A DNA stretch of 30,612 bases from UMGS973 sp964507795 (GTDB taxonomy: Bacteria; Bacillota; Clostridia; Peptostreptococcales; Anaerovoracaceae). The translations under genes and the position numbers were made by a program. The stretch spans positions 1-30,612 of the forward strand of contig CAZDQV010000013.1 of assembly GCA_964507795.1 (NCBI GenBank), in the 5' to 3' direction. This document shows, in pieces, positions 15,296-22,679 of this stretch (positions are counted from its first letter, which is position 1; each line of letters opens with the position of its first letter). The notes under the pieces are model-generated. The model did not search any database. It was not told where the DNA came from and saw only the letters and a list, made by a program, of their open reading frames with translations.

Positions 15296-16567
15296 TTATT
15301 CAAACCTGATTTTTATACTTCTGCCGTGACCTTCAAGTCCCTCTGCCTGTGCGAATGTACATATGTCATCTTTGAGCTCCTCGAGGGCTTTTTTTTCAAA
15401 ATATGAAAACTGTATTTTTTTGATGAAGTCATCAACTGAAAGAGGGCTCTGGAATTTGGCTCTGCCGCCTGTAGGCAATGTGTGGTTCGGTCCCGCAACA
15501 TAATCTCCGAGAGCCTCAGGGCAGTTCCTGCCAAGGAATACCGAGCCTGCGTTTTCTATTCTGTCAAGATAATCAAATGGATTATCCACATCAAGCTCAA
15601 GGTGTTCAGGTGCAAGCTCATTTGCAATGTCTATTGCCATATCTATATCTTTTGCAATTATTATTTTCCCGTTGTTTTGGATTGAAACTGCTGCGATTTC
15701 TTTTCTTGGCAGAGTCTCAAGCTGTTTCTCTATTTCCTCACTTACTTTCTTGGCAAGCTCTCTGCTGTCTGTAATCATAACTGCAGATGCAAGCCTGTCA
15801 TGTTCTGCCTGGCTGAGCATATCCGCCGCAGCATATGCAGGGTTTGTGTTTTTGTCTGCAATTACAAGGACTTCACTCGGTCCTGCAATAGTATCTATAT
15901 CAACTGCTCCAAATACCTGTCTTTTGGCTTCTGCAACATATGCATTTCCGGGACCTGTGATTTTGTAAACCTTGGGAATTGTTTCAGTACCATATGCAAG
16001 AGCCGCTATGCCCTGCGCTCCTCCCGCTCTGAACACTCTGTCCACACCTGCAATTTTAGCTGCTGCAAGTATTACAGGATTTATATCACCATCACATGTC
16101 GGAGGAGATACCATTATGATTTCCCTGCATCCTGCAATCTTGGCCGGTATACAGTTCATCAGCACAGTTGAGGGATAACTTGCAGTGCCGCCAGGGATAT
16201 ATATTCCGACCTTTTCAATCGGTGTTATCTTCTGACCCATGACAGCGCCATTTTGCTTTTGTATTTTGAATCCTTCTCTAAGCTGCTTTGAGTGAAATTC
16301 TCTGATGTTTGCCGCTGACTTTTCCATGGTGGCTATAAGGGTTTTGTCAACCCTGTTATATGCGGCTGTTATCTCAGAGGCTGTGACCTCTAAATTTTCA
16401 GGCGCTTTGCCGTCAAACATTTCACAGTATTTTTTGAGGGTTTTGTCTCCACCCATTCTAACACTGTAGATTATATCTTTTACAACATCGGCTGTATTGA
16501 GTTCTTCTTCTTTTCTCATGAAGAGTTCTTTTTTGTCAATATCTTTGTAATCAACTGTCTTTATCAT
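15296..16567 (-). CDS. hisD: Histidinol dehydrogenase
   Basis: This 423-residue zinc- and NAD-dependent enzyme oxidises histidinol to histidine in two steps. GGTASYPSTVLMN, the RAGGAQGIAALAYGT loop, ITGPGNAYVAEAKRQV and IAGPSEVLV match the family. The AEHD motif carries a zinc ligand, and NHTLPTGGRAK is the conserved late motif. The length is normal. AGGAAAACA precedes ATG 16567, 18 bases after the hisG end. Confidence 0.96.
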   Translation of the reverse strand: MIKTVDYKDIDKKELFMRKEEELNTADVVKDIIYSVRMGGDKTLKKYCEMFDGKAPENLEVTASEITAAYNRVDKTLIATMEKSAANIREFHSKQLREGFKIQKQNGAVMGQKITPIEKVGIYIPGGTASYPSTVLMNCIPAKIAGCREIIMVSPPTCDGDINPVILAAAKIAGVDRVFRAGGAQGIAALAYGTETIPKVYKITGPGNAYVAEAKRQVFGAVDIDTIAGPSEVLVIADKNTNPAYAAADMLSQAEHDRLASAVMITDSRELAKKVSEEIEKQLETLPRKEIAAVSIQNNGKIIIAKDIDMAIDIANELAPEHLELDVDNPFDYLDRIENAGSVFLGRNCPEALGDYVAGPNHTLPTGGRAKFQSPLSVDDFIKKIQFSYFEKKALEELKDDICTFAQAEGLEGHGRSIKIRFE

Positions 16568-16585
16568 TGTTTTCCTTCTTTCCTG

Positions 16586-17203
16586 TTACACGTTTTCTAA
16601 AAGATTCGCGCACATTTTGTTTATCTGAAAATTTTTGAACTTGTATGAAACCTTGTTGGCTATAAGGCGGGCGCTTATCGGCGATATCACCTCAAGGGGC
16701 GCAAGTCCGTTTTCTTTGAGGGTAGTGCCTGTTTCAACAATATCCACAATCACATCGGAGAGTCCCAGTATGGGCGCCAGCTCTATCGAGCCGTTAAGCC
16801 TGATAATGTCTATGCATCTGCTCTTGTTTCCGTAATATTTGCCTGCAATATGCGGAAATTTGGTTGCAACTTTGAGCGTCCTCGAACAGTCATCCTTGAA
16901 ATCAGCAGGTCCTGCAACGCACATGCGACATTTACCTACGCCAAGATCCATAAGCTCATACACGTCAGGCTCATACTCATTTAATATGTCCTTGCCTGCA
17001 ATACCTATATCTGCCGCGCCTCTTTCAACATAAATGGCAACATCTGACGGCTTGACCCAGAAGTATCTGACTCCTGCCTGCCTGTTTTCAAATGTCAGTT
17101 TTCGGTTTGTTTCTTTGAGACCGCTGCATTCATATCCTGATTTTTCAAATATACCATATACCTTGTCACCGAGCCTGCCTTTAGGTAGCGCCACGTTAAT
17201 CAT
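16586..17203 (-). CDS. hisG: ATP phosphoribosyltransferase, short form
   Basis: This first enzyme of histidine synthesis joins ATP and PRPP. At about 205 residues it is the short form without the C-terminal regulatory domain, which works only in a complex with HisZ, encoded just upstream. ALPKGRLGD near the N-terminus, GIAGKDIL, and the PRPP loop VDIVETGTTLKENGL are visible. I chose ATG 17203 (MINVALPKGR) because family members begin two or three residues before ALPKGR. It overlaps hisZ as ATGATTAA. A TTG at 17218 gives a 210-residue form but has a poorly placed RBS. Histidine feedback would be exerted through HisZ. Confidence 0.94.
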   Translation of the reverse strand: MINVALPKGRLGDKVYGIFEKSGYECSGLKETNRKLTFENRQAGVRYFWVKPSDVAIYVERGAADIGIAGKDILNEYEPDVYELMDLGVGKCRMCVAGPADFKDDCSRTLKVATKFPHIAGKYYGNKSRCIDIIRLNGSIELAPILGLSDVIVDIVETGTTLKENGLAPLEVISPISARLIANKVSYKFKNFQINKMCANLLENV

Positions 17204-18263
17204 CTGCTCCAATTTCAATCACCTCTTTTGTCCTTACTCCGGCGGTTTTTTGTACTCTCACCGTTTTGCCCTCAGCAATGCATTTCCTCGCAGCCTCAAT
17301 TATTTTTCCAATGTTGCTGCCTTCTTTGTATATTATGAGTACATCTGCATCATATCTCTCTTCTTTGGATTCTATACTTTCAATCTGGTCAAGATACAAT
17401 GCAAATCCTATGGCCCCGGATTTTTTGTTCATTTTTCTCATGAGATTGTCATATCTTCCACCTGAAAGTACACTTTCTGCGATTCCTGCGATAAATCCTT
17501 TGAAAAAGATTCCGTTGTAATAATCCGTATCGCATACTATGGAAAAATCCAGATATATATTTTTTTCTATCCCATGCAGCTTCAGCACATCTTGCAGTGC
17601 CGCAAGCTCATTTACCGCTTCTTCACATTCTTTTGGAAGATTCATATTTTCAAGTTTAGTGATACTTTTATCTATCGGTTCATACATTATGACAAGCTGC
17701 TCAAGGAGCTGTCTCTTTGATGTTTCAATATCGCCCTGCTCACAGATTTTTCTCACCATAGGCAGATTTTTTTCGCTCATTGCTTTTCTCACAGCCGCCG
17801 AAAATTCTCTGTCCGTATCCTTCAGTATGCCATCCATAATCCCGATATGTGAAATATCAAGTATGTATTCCTCACTTACGGCTCTGAGGCTTGATGCTGC
17901 CAGCATTATGACCTCAGCTGTTGCATACAGATCTATATCTCCTATACATTCAAGTCCGCTTTGCATTATTTCCCTGAAGCCTTCACCACTGTGCAGAACT
18001 CTGTATACGTTTTCTTTGTAATATATCTTTTGCATATCCGCATCATCTTTTGTGTTCTTTACAATCGATAATGTCACATCAGGTTTAAGTGCCATCAGTC
18101 TGCCATCAGCATCATTGAATGTGAGTATCTGCCCTCCTGACAGAAAGTTTTTGTTCCTGACATAAAGATCGTATTCTTCAAATCGGCTTACTTTGTAATA
18201 TGAATATCCATAGCTTTCATAAAGCCTCGAAAGCTGTGATATATTGGTTTCTTCTCTGTTCAT
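17196..18263 (-). CDS. hisZ: ATP phosphoribosyltransferase regulatory subunit
   Basis: This 355-residue paralogue of the histidyl-tRNA synthetase catalytic core lacks the anticodon-binding domain. It activates short-form HisG and senses histidine. The class II synthetase-like motif 2 region (GRLMALKPDVTLSIVKN), ECIGDIDLY, a C-terminal GGRYDNL and GFALYLD loop are readable. It is first in the operon, with AAGGAGA before ATG 18263. Calling it hisZ and not hisS rests on the length, the missing anticodon domain and the hisG neighbour. Confidence 0.93.
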   Translation of the reverse strand: MNREETNISQLSRLYESYGYSYYKVSRFEEYDLYVRNKNFLSGGQILTFNDADGRLMALKPDVTLSIVKNTKDDADMQKIYYKENVYRVLHSGEGFREIMQSGLECIGDIDLYATAEVIMLAASSLRAVSEEYILDISHIGIMDGILKDTDREFSAAVRKAMSEKNLPMVRKICEQGDIETSKRQLLEQLVIMYEPIDKSITKLENMNLPKECEEAVNELAALQDVLKLHGIEKNIYLDFSIVCDTDYYNGIFFKGFIAGIAESVLSGGRYDNLMRKMNKKSGAIGFALYLDQIESIESKEERYDADVLIIYKEGSNIGKIIEAARKCIAEGKTVRVQKTAGVRTKEVIEIGADD

Positions 18264-18290
18264 CTCTGTCTCCTTGTTTAATACGGCATT

Positions 18291-18319
18291 ACTTTATCAC
18301 ATCATCGCGATAAAGTCAA
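18291..18319 (-). promoter_or_regulatory. his operon promoter covered by an inverted-repeat operator
   Basis: TTGACT (18319-18314), a 17-base spacer and TAAAGT (18296-18291) form the promoter. A perfect inverted repeat, ACTTTATC (18291-18298) and GATAAAGT (18309-18316) with 10 bases between, covers the spacer and both hexamers in part. Transcription would start about 20 bases before the hisZ ATG, so there is no space for a T-box or attenuator. Control by a repressor bound at this repeat is the natural inference; a TrpR-family YerC/HisR-like protein is one candidate. Confidence 0.72.
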
Positions 18320-18354
18320 TAGGTAATTGTAAATTTACTGATCCATCTTGGCGT

Positions 18355-18383
18355 AAAAAAAAGAGGCGATTTTTCACCTCTTT
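18355..18383 (-). terminator. Terminator after the hipB / HipA-fragment unit
   Basis: AAAGAGG and CCTCTTT (18360-18366, 18377-18383) form a 7-bp stem with a 10-base loop. A T-run follows on the minus strand (A-run at 18355-18362 on plus). It separates the HipA fragment from the his promoter. Confidence 0.8.
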
Positions 18384-18462
18384 GTAATTATATTTTATCC
18401 TCTTCTGAATATCCTAAGCTGACAGCAGATGCTTTTCCAAACTCTCTATCTTGAAGGCATGC

Positions 18463-18495
18463 TGTTGTCCTGCACATTTAATGTGCCGGACAACA
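18463..18495 (-). repeat. 15-bp near-perfect inverted repeat at the break in the HipA frame
   Basis: TGTTGTCC-GCACAT and its complement (18463-18477, 18481-18495) form 15-base arms with one mismatch and a 3-base loop that holds the TAA stop of the HipA fragment. There is no U-tract on either strand, so it is a poor terminator. It may be a scar or end of a mobile element. Confidence 0.5.
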
Positions 18496-18702
18496 AAGGA
18501 AAAGCCCTTCAAAAAAAATTTTTGTTACCTCAGGTTTAAAACTCTTTCCGGAAACGGGAAGGCTTACTGATATTGCAGGCATATTTTCTTCAATATACTT
18601 CTCGTCATATGTAAATTCGGCATCATATATTGTATTACCTGAAATAGTCCCAACATGAGTCTGTACGCCATTTATTTCTATCGATACATACAGTTTTTCC
18701 AT
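18478..18702 (-). CDS. HipA N-terminal domain fragment (HipS-like), kinase part missing
   Basis: This 74-residue product matches the N-terminal subdomain of HipA: MEKLYVSIEINGVQ, then SVSLPVSGKSFKPEV and FFEGL. Family resemblance ends right after FFEGL, where the frame runs into an inverted repeat and stops. The serine/threonine kinase body of HipA is absent and no HipT-like gene follows. It is therefore either a truncated hipA pseudogene or a stand-alone domain comparable to HipS of HipBST systems, where that domain is the antitoxin. ATG 18702 follows the hipB stop by one base and has GAGGTG before it, so it is likely translated. An in-frame start at 18741 inside hipB is less likely. Confidence 0.65.
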   Translation of the reverse strand: MEKLYVSIEINGVQTHVGTISGNTIYDAEFTYDEKYIEENMPAISVSLPVSGKSFKPEVTKIFFEGLFLCCPAH

Positions 18703-18703
18703 T

Positions 18704-18919
18704 TTATTCACCTCTGTTTTTGACTTCAAGATCCAGTCCAAGCAGATTCATAAGAAAAATTGCTTTGCCAAGCTCTGCTGTTTCTTTCCCATTTTCAAGA
18801 TTTGATATAAAGCTGGTGCTGAATCCTGTATATTCTGCAAGATACGCCTGCGTATATCCTGACGCTTTTCGTTTGTCTTTAATCGCTTTTCCGAAATCAT
18901 TTGAAGATGTGATTTTCAT
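18704..18919 (-). CDS. XRE-family HTH regulator, HipB-like
   Basis: This 71-residue DNA-binding protein has a Cro/CI-type helix-turn-helix: FGKAIKDKRKASGYTQAYLAEYTG in part, then STSFISNLENGKETAEL. Size, fold and position before a HipA N-domain point to a HipB antitoxin/autorepressor. In such systems HipB binds palindromes in its own promoter, and two matching palindromes are present upstream at 18936-18949 and 18973-18988. GAGAGG lies before ATG 18919. It looks intact although its kinase partner has been lost. Confidence 0.82.
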   Translation of the reverse strand: MKITSSNDFGKAIKDKRKASGYTQAYLAEYTGFSTSFISNLENGKETAELGKAIFLMNLLGLDLEVKNRGE

Positions 18920-18935
18920 TGCAACCTCTCTTTTT

Positions 18936-18993
18936 TAGTCGCACGACTATATTCTTTCAAAACTATTATATTATAGCCGTACGACTATGTCAA
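18936..18993 (-). promoter_or_regulatory. hipB promoter with two palindromic operators
   Basis: TTGACA (18993-18988), 17 bases, TATAAT (18970-18965): both hexamers are perfect consensus. Operator 1 (18973-18988) fills the spacer, reading ATAGTCGTACGGCTAT. Operator 2 (18936-18949) lies downstream of the start and reads TAGTCGTGCGACTA. The shared pattern is TAGTCG-N2-CGACTA with centres 38 bases apart, consistent with cooperative autorepression. Confidence 0.78.
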
Positions 18994-19012
18994 GAAAATC
19001 CGCTTCACACAA

Positions 19013-19036
19013 AAGGCGGCCATTTCTGACCGCCTT
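19013..19036 (-). terminator. Terminator of the thiolase gene
   Basis: AAGGCGG and CCGCCTT (19013-19019, 19030-19036) form a 7-bp G+C-rich stem with a 10-base loop. On the minus strand TTTT follows, interrupted later by G. It begins 17 bases after the thiolase stop. Confidence 0.75.
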
Positions 19037-19052
19037 CCTTAATCGGGTTGAT

Positions 19053-20234
19053 TTATCTCTCAACTATCATAGTTGTGCCCATGCCGCCACCGATACACAA
19101 TGTGGCAAGACCGTATTTGGAATCTCTCTTCATCATTTCGTAAATTAGAGTGATAAGAATTCTGCAGCCGGATGCTCCGATAGGGTGTCCGAGTGCGATA
19201 GCTCCTCCGTTTACATTGATTTTTTCAGGGTCAAATCCCAGTTCTTTTTTAACTGCAACTGACTGAGCTGCAAATGCTTCGTTAGCCTCAATAAGGTCAA
19301 GGTCTTCAACTTTGAGACCGGCTTTGTCAAGAGCCTTTTTGCATGCAGGAACAGGTCCTACACCCATGATCTTAGGATCAACACCTGCTGATGCATATGA
19401 TTTGATTGTGCAAAGAGGCTTGATTCCAAGTTCATCAGCTTTTTCTTTTGACATAACTACTACTGCTGCACCTGAATCGTTGATTCCTGATGCGTTACCT
19501 GCTGTAACCATACCGCCGTCAGGTTTGAATGCAGGTCTTAATTTAGCCATCTTGTCTATAGTCATTCCGAACTTAGGGTATTCGTCTGTATCAAATACGA
19601 TAGGGTCTCCCTTTCTCTGAGGGATAGTAACAGGCACTATTTCATCCTTGAATCTTCCTGATTTTACTGCTGCCTCAGCCTTGTTCTGTGATTCTAATGA
19701 GAACTGGTCAAGCTCTTCTCTTGTAAGTCCCCACTGCTCTGCAACGTTTTCGGCTGTAATTCCCATATGATAATTATTGAATGCGTCGATAAGACCGTCA
19801 TTTGTCATCATATCGATAAGTTTGGTATTGTTCATTCTTGCTCCCCATCTTGCTGATGGAATAGCATATGCTGTCGCTGACATATTCTCAGCTCCGCCCG
19901 CAACGATTATTTCAGCATCTCCTGCTTTGATCATCTGTGCTGCCATACTTACAGCTCTGAGACCTGATCCGCAAACCTTGTTGATAGTCATGCACGGAAC
20001 TTCAACAGGAAGACCTGCGTCCAAAGACATCTGTCTTGCAACGTTCTGGCCTAATCCACCCTGGAGTACGCAACCCATAAGCACTTCATCAACCATTTCA
20101 GGTTTAACGCCTGCTCTGTTTAATGCTTCTTTAATTACTATTGAGCCTAATGTTCTTGTCGGAACGCTTTTAAGGCTTCCTCCAAAGCTTCCAAGTGGGG
20201 TTCTTGCTGCACCAGCGATAACAACTTCTCTCAT
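19053..20234 (-). CDS. thlA: Acetyl-CoA acetyltransferase (thiolase)
   Basis: This biosynthetic-type thiolase of 393 residues condenses two acetyl-CoA to acetoacetyl-CoA. The three catalytic motifs are present: nucleophile Cys in NKVCGSGLRA (near 88), His in NEAFAAQ...GHPIGASG (near 348) and the second Cys in CIGGGMG (near 378). In Clostridia it starts butyrate or butanol synthesis, usually near crt-bcd-hbd; here it is a single gene with its own terminator. GGAGG precedes ATG 20234. The paralogue name (thlA versus atoB) cannot be settled from sequence. Confidence 0.95.
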   Translation of the reverse strand: MREVVIAGAARTPLGSFGGSLKSVPTRTLGSIVIKEALNRAGVKPEMVDEVLMGCVLQGGLGQNVARQMSLDAGLPVEVPCMTINKVCGSGLRAVSMAAQMIKAGDAEIIVAGGAENMSATAYAIPSARWGARMNNTKLIDMMTNDGLIDAFNNYHMGITAENVAEQWGLTREELDQFSLESQNKAEAAVKSGRFKDEIVPVTIPQRKGDPIVFDTDEYPKFGMTIDKMAKLRPAFKPDGGMVTAGNASGINDSGAAVVVMSKEKADELGIKPLCTIKSYASAGVDPKIMGVGPVPACKKALDKAGLKVEDLDLIEANEAFAAQSVAVKKELGFDPEKINVNGGAIALGHPIGASGCRILITLIYEMMKRDSKYGLATLCIGGGMGTTMIVER

Positions 20235-20292
20235 TAATGTAACCTCCTAAAAATATTATAAAATTAATGTTTAATAACTTTGGTATAGCTAT

Positions 20293-20354
20293 ATAATAAC
20301 ACAAAAAAATCCGAGTGCAATATATTTATAAATATATTGTTAAAAAAATCACAA
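20293..20354 (-). promoter_or_regulatory. Thiolase promoter with 22-bp palindrome and possible Rex site
   Basis: TTGCAC (20320-20315), 16 bases, TATTAT (20298-20293) form a plausible promoter. A perfect 22-bp A+T-rich palindrome (20318-20339) overlaps the -35. Next to it, plus strand 20337-20354 begins TTGTTAA and ends CACAA, matching 12 of 14 defined bases of the clostridial Rex consensus TTGTTAA-N4-TTAACAA. Rex control of thiolase operons is known in Clostridium; here it is an inference from an imperfect site in A+T-rich DNA. Confidence 0.4.
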
Positions 20355-20404
20355 TTTTTTATTTTCGTTATACTAATTTGCGTTTTAATTAGGTCTTGTT
20401 TTGA

Positions 20405-21337
20405 CTATTTTGCTCCAAATGTTCCTATGTACTTCTCCAGCAGCTTGACAGGCTTATATGAAAGCTTGGCTTTTCTGAGATTTTCGATGCCCATATCCTC
20501 TTCCCTGTTGATGAATTCTATATCATTTGGCAACGCTTTGCAAAACTCATTGCATATCATCGGATAAAGGCCTCTATAATCAGTGTTTGCTTTTTCAATA
20601 TGCTGGGTAAGCATGTTGCTTCCCAGTCTGCCTCCGGCAGTAAGTGCCTGCACTTTGCCGTCGATTCTTATGATCCCGCCGTAATATCCGCAGGCTTCAA
20701 AGTTCTCAAAGACATCTCTCATTGCAGCTTCTTCGTTTTTGAGAAGCTCCATTTCATGCTCCGGAATTTCTTTGCGGCTGTTAAAGAACTCCACAAACTC
20801 CATAAGCTCATCAGTCATACCTGAATTTATCGGCTCATATTCATATTCGTAGTTCTTGCGAAACGAGTTGATATAGTTCTTTTTGGCGTGGTATTTCTTA
20901 CCTCTTAGCTCTACAAGGTTTTCTCTCCTGTATATATAGTCAAAGTTTGGTCTGTCTTCTTCAAATTCTATTTCAGGCACAGCGTCAGTTATGAGTTGTA
21001 TCATATGCTCCGGGACAAGCCTGAGATTGAATACTGCTCCCCTGGATTCGAAAATTTTCTTTGCCTCAAGGATTGTCTCTCTAATCTTAGCTTTGTCGTA
21101 GGTGCCTGTTTTGGTCAGTGGCGGAAACATAAAATTAAGTTTCTGATCAAGCTCAAGATGACTGATGCCTGAGATACACATATACTCGCCTATGATCTCA
21201 AAACAAAACTCATTGATATCTCTCCACATATATAATGCCGAGAATGACAAGCCCGATGTTTCGTATTCATATCCGTTGAGATACTCCTCCAGCACTGCCC
21301 TGTTCTCAATTGTTATTTTATTATCAAAGATATACAT
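20405..21337 (-). CDS. DUF2156 (phosphatidylglycerol lysyltransferase C-terminal-like) protein
   Basis: This 310-residue soluble protein belongs to the DUF2156/LPG_synthase_C group, a double GNAT-like fold. Recognisable stretches are SFSALYMWRDIN near the N-terminus, DYIYRRENLVELRGKKYHAKKN in the middle, and LTQHIEKANTDYRGLYPMICNEF and FINREEDMGIENLRKAKLSY near the end. It has no membrane segments, so it is not a full MprF lipid flippase/synthase. The acceptor and aminoacyl or acyl donor are unknown. It is last in the coaX-led operon, 25 bases after the isochorismatase gene, with GGAG before ATG 21337. Confidence 0.82.
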   Translation of the reverse strand: MYIFDNKITIENRAVLEEYLNGYEYETSGLSFSALYMWRDINEFCFEIIGEYMCISGISHLELDQKLNFMFPPLTKTGTYDKAKIRETILEAKKIFESRGAVFNLRLVPEHMIQLITDAVPEIEFEEDRPNFDYIYRRENLVELRGKKYHAKKNYINSFRKNYEYEYEPINSGMTDELMEFVEFFNSRKEIPEHEMELLKNEEAAMRDVFENFEACGYYGGIIRIDGKVQALTAGGRLGSNMLTQHIEKANTDYRGLYPMICNEFCKALPNDIEFINREEDMGIENLRKAKLSYKPVKLLEKYIGTFGAK

Positions 21338-21362
21338 TAATCTCCTTCTTTCCCCTTAAAAT

Positions 21363-21902
21363 TTATTTCACTATTTTGGATATGGCTTTGAATTCGGGAG
21401 CTTTGGCATTGTCTAAAATTTCATAAAGAATTGATTCATATGTCGTCAGAATACAGCCCGCCTGTTCCATTCTTCTTAATGCTGTTTCATAGTCAGCAGG
21501 TTTCCTTGATGCTATGCAGTCAACAGGCACGAACACGTTATGCCCAAGTGCCTTAATGGCAAGAGCACTCTGCTGGAGACATATATGAGCTTCAACTCCG
21601 CATATCACTATATTCTCTTTTTTTACTTCGTTAAATTTATTGACAAATTCCTCACATCCCATTACACAAAATGAACTTTTGTCTATAGGTTCAAACTCGC
21701 CAAGTGCCTCTGCTATTGCGGGTGCCGTCCCGCCAAGGCCTTTGGAATACTGGGTTGTAACGAGCTTTGGTATGCCAAATTCATTCATACCGTTAAAGAA
21801 TTTAATAACAGTTTCTTCAAGCTCTGCTGATTTGTTCATTGCAGGCATGAGTTTTCCCTGCAGGTCAATTACCACTAAAAGCGTATTGTCTCTGTTTAAC
21901 AT
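21363..21902 (-). CDS. Isochorismatase-family cysteine hydrolase
   Basis: This 179-residue cysteine hydrolase has the readable triad D13 (VVIDLQGKL), K75 (DKSSF) and C108 (GVEAHICLQQSA). The family includes nicotinamidases, isochorismatases and amidohydrolases. The YcaC-like spacing and lack of siderophore genes nearby argue against true isochorismatase, and the substrate is unknown. Its ATG directly follows the surE stop, and its RBS (GGAGG) lies inside the surE end, so translation is coupled. Confidence 0.85.
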   Translation of the reverse strand: MLNRDNTLLVVIDLQGKLMPAMNKSAELEETVIKFFNGMNEFGIPKLVTTQYSKGLGGTAPAIAEALGEFEPIDKSSFCVMGCEEFVNKFNEVKKENIVICGVEAHICLQQSALAIKALGHNVFVPVDCIASRKPADYETALRRMEQAGCILTTYESILYEILDNAKAPEFKAISKIVK

Positions 21903-22679
21903 CTATACTAACCTCCATTTTTTTATTTCCTCTATCATGTCTTTTGCCGTGAAGTCATGCATCAGTGGCGTTATGGAAGCATACCCTTCTGCAACTGCTG
22001 CTACATCTGCATTCTCATCTTCCATGTCATATTTAATCGGCTCCCCGCCATATCTGTAGCACAAATCTATATTATCAGGGTTGTGTTCTTCTCCTGATTC
22101 AAGCACAAACCACGGCTCATAATCTCTTTTGCCTATTGTCGTAATCCTGGTGCCTTTGATTTTGTCTGCAGGCATATCAGGTACATTAATGTTGAGTACA
22201 GTGCCTGCTTTGAGTCTGCCATATGCGTTTTGTGCACATTTTACAGCAAGCATGCATGCATATTCAAAACATGTTGCATTGTGGCTGTCTACAGAAACTG
22301 CTACAGACGGTTTGCCGCATACACTGCCTTCAATGGCTGCTGCCACGGTTCCTGAATAAAGCGTGTCTGTGCCCATGTTCCCTCCAAGGTTGATGCCTGA
22401 GAATACCATGTCCATCTCTATGCCTATGTCCGAAAGCACTTTGAGTCCCAGTTTGACACAGTCTGCAGGTGTACCTGTTGTCACAAGCGCCATAGCGGCA
22501 TTGTCGAATTCTGTTCTGGTAACCCTGATGGGATCTCTGAAAGATATGCTGTGGCTTGCAGCACTTCTCTGACTGTGAGGTGCACATACATAAACCTCTG
22601 CAACCTCAGAAAGAGCTTTTGTAAGCTCATATATCCCTATTGCATCTATTCCGTCATCATTTGATATCAGTATTTTCAT
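21903..22679 (-). CDS. surE: 5-prime/3-prime-nucleotidase SurE
   Basis: This metal-dependent nucleoside monophosphate phosphatase has about 258 residues. The N-terminal metal motif MKILISNDDGIDA (D8, D9), APHSQRSAASHSI and the SGINLGGNMGTDTLYSGTVAAA region are typical. The start is ATG 22679 with AAGGAGA before it; an ATG at 22703 would lack an RBS. The start lies inside the last codons of the upstream tagO/wecA-type gene, a 23-base overlap, which suggests translational coupling. Its role is nucleotide salvage or stress survival. Confidence 0.93.
   Translation of the reverse strand: MKILISNDDGIDAIGIYELTKALSEVAEVYVCAPHSQRSAASHSISFRDPIRVTRTEFDNAAMALVTTGTPADCVKLGLKVLSDIGIEMDMVFSGINLGGNMGTDTLYSGTVAAAIEGSVCGKPSVAVSVDSHNATCFEYACMLAVKCAQNAYGRLKAGTVLNINVPDMPADKIKGTRITTIGKRDYEPWFVLESGEEHNPDNIDLCYRYGGEPIKYDMEDENADVAAVAEGYASITPLMHDFTAKDMIEEIKKWRLV

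Noticed and set aside
17204..17218. TTG start giving a longer HisG
   Set aside because: The family starts close to ALPKGR and the RBS spacing for the TTG is too short.
20372..20391. CTAATT/AATTAG inverted repeat after the DUF2156 gene
   Set aside because: Six A+T pairs and no U-tract; too weak to call a terminator.
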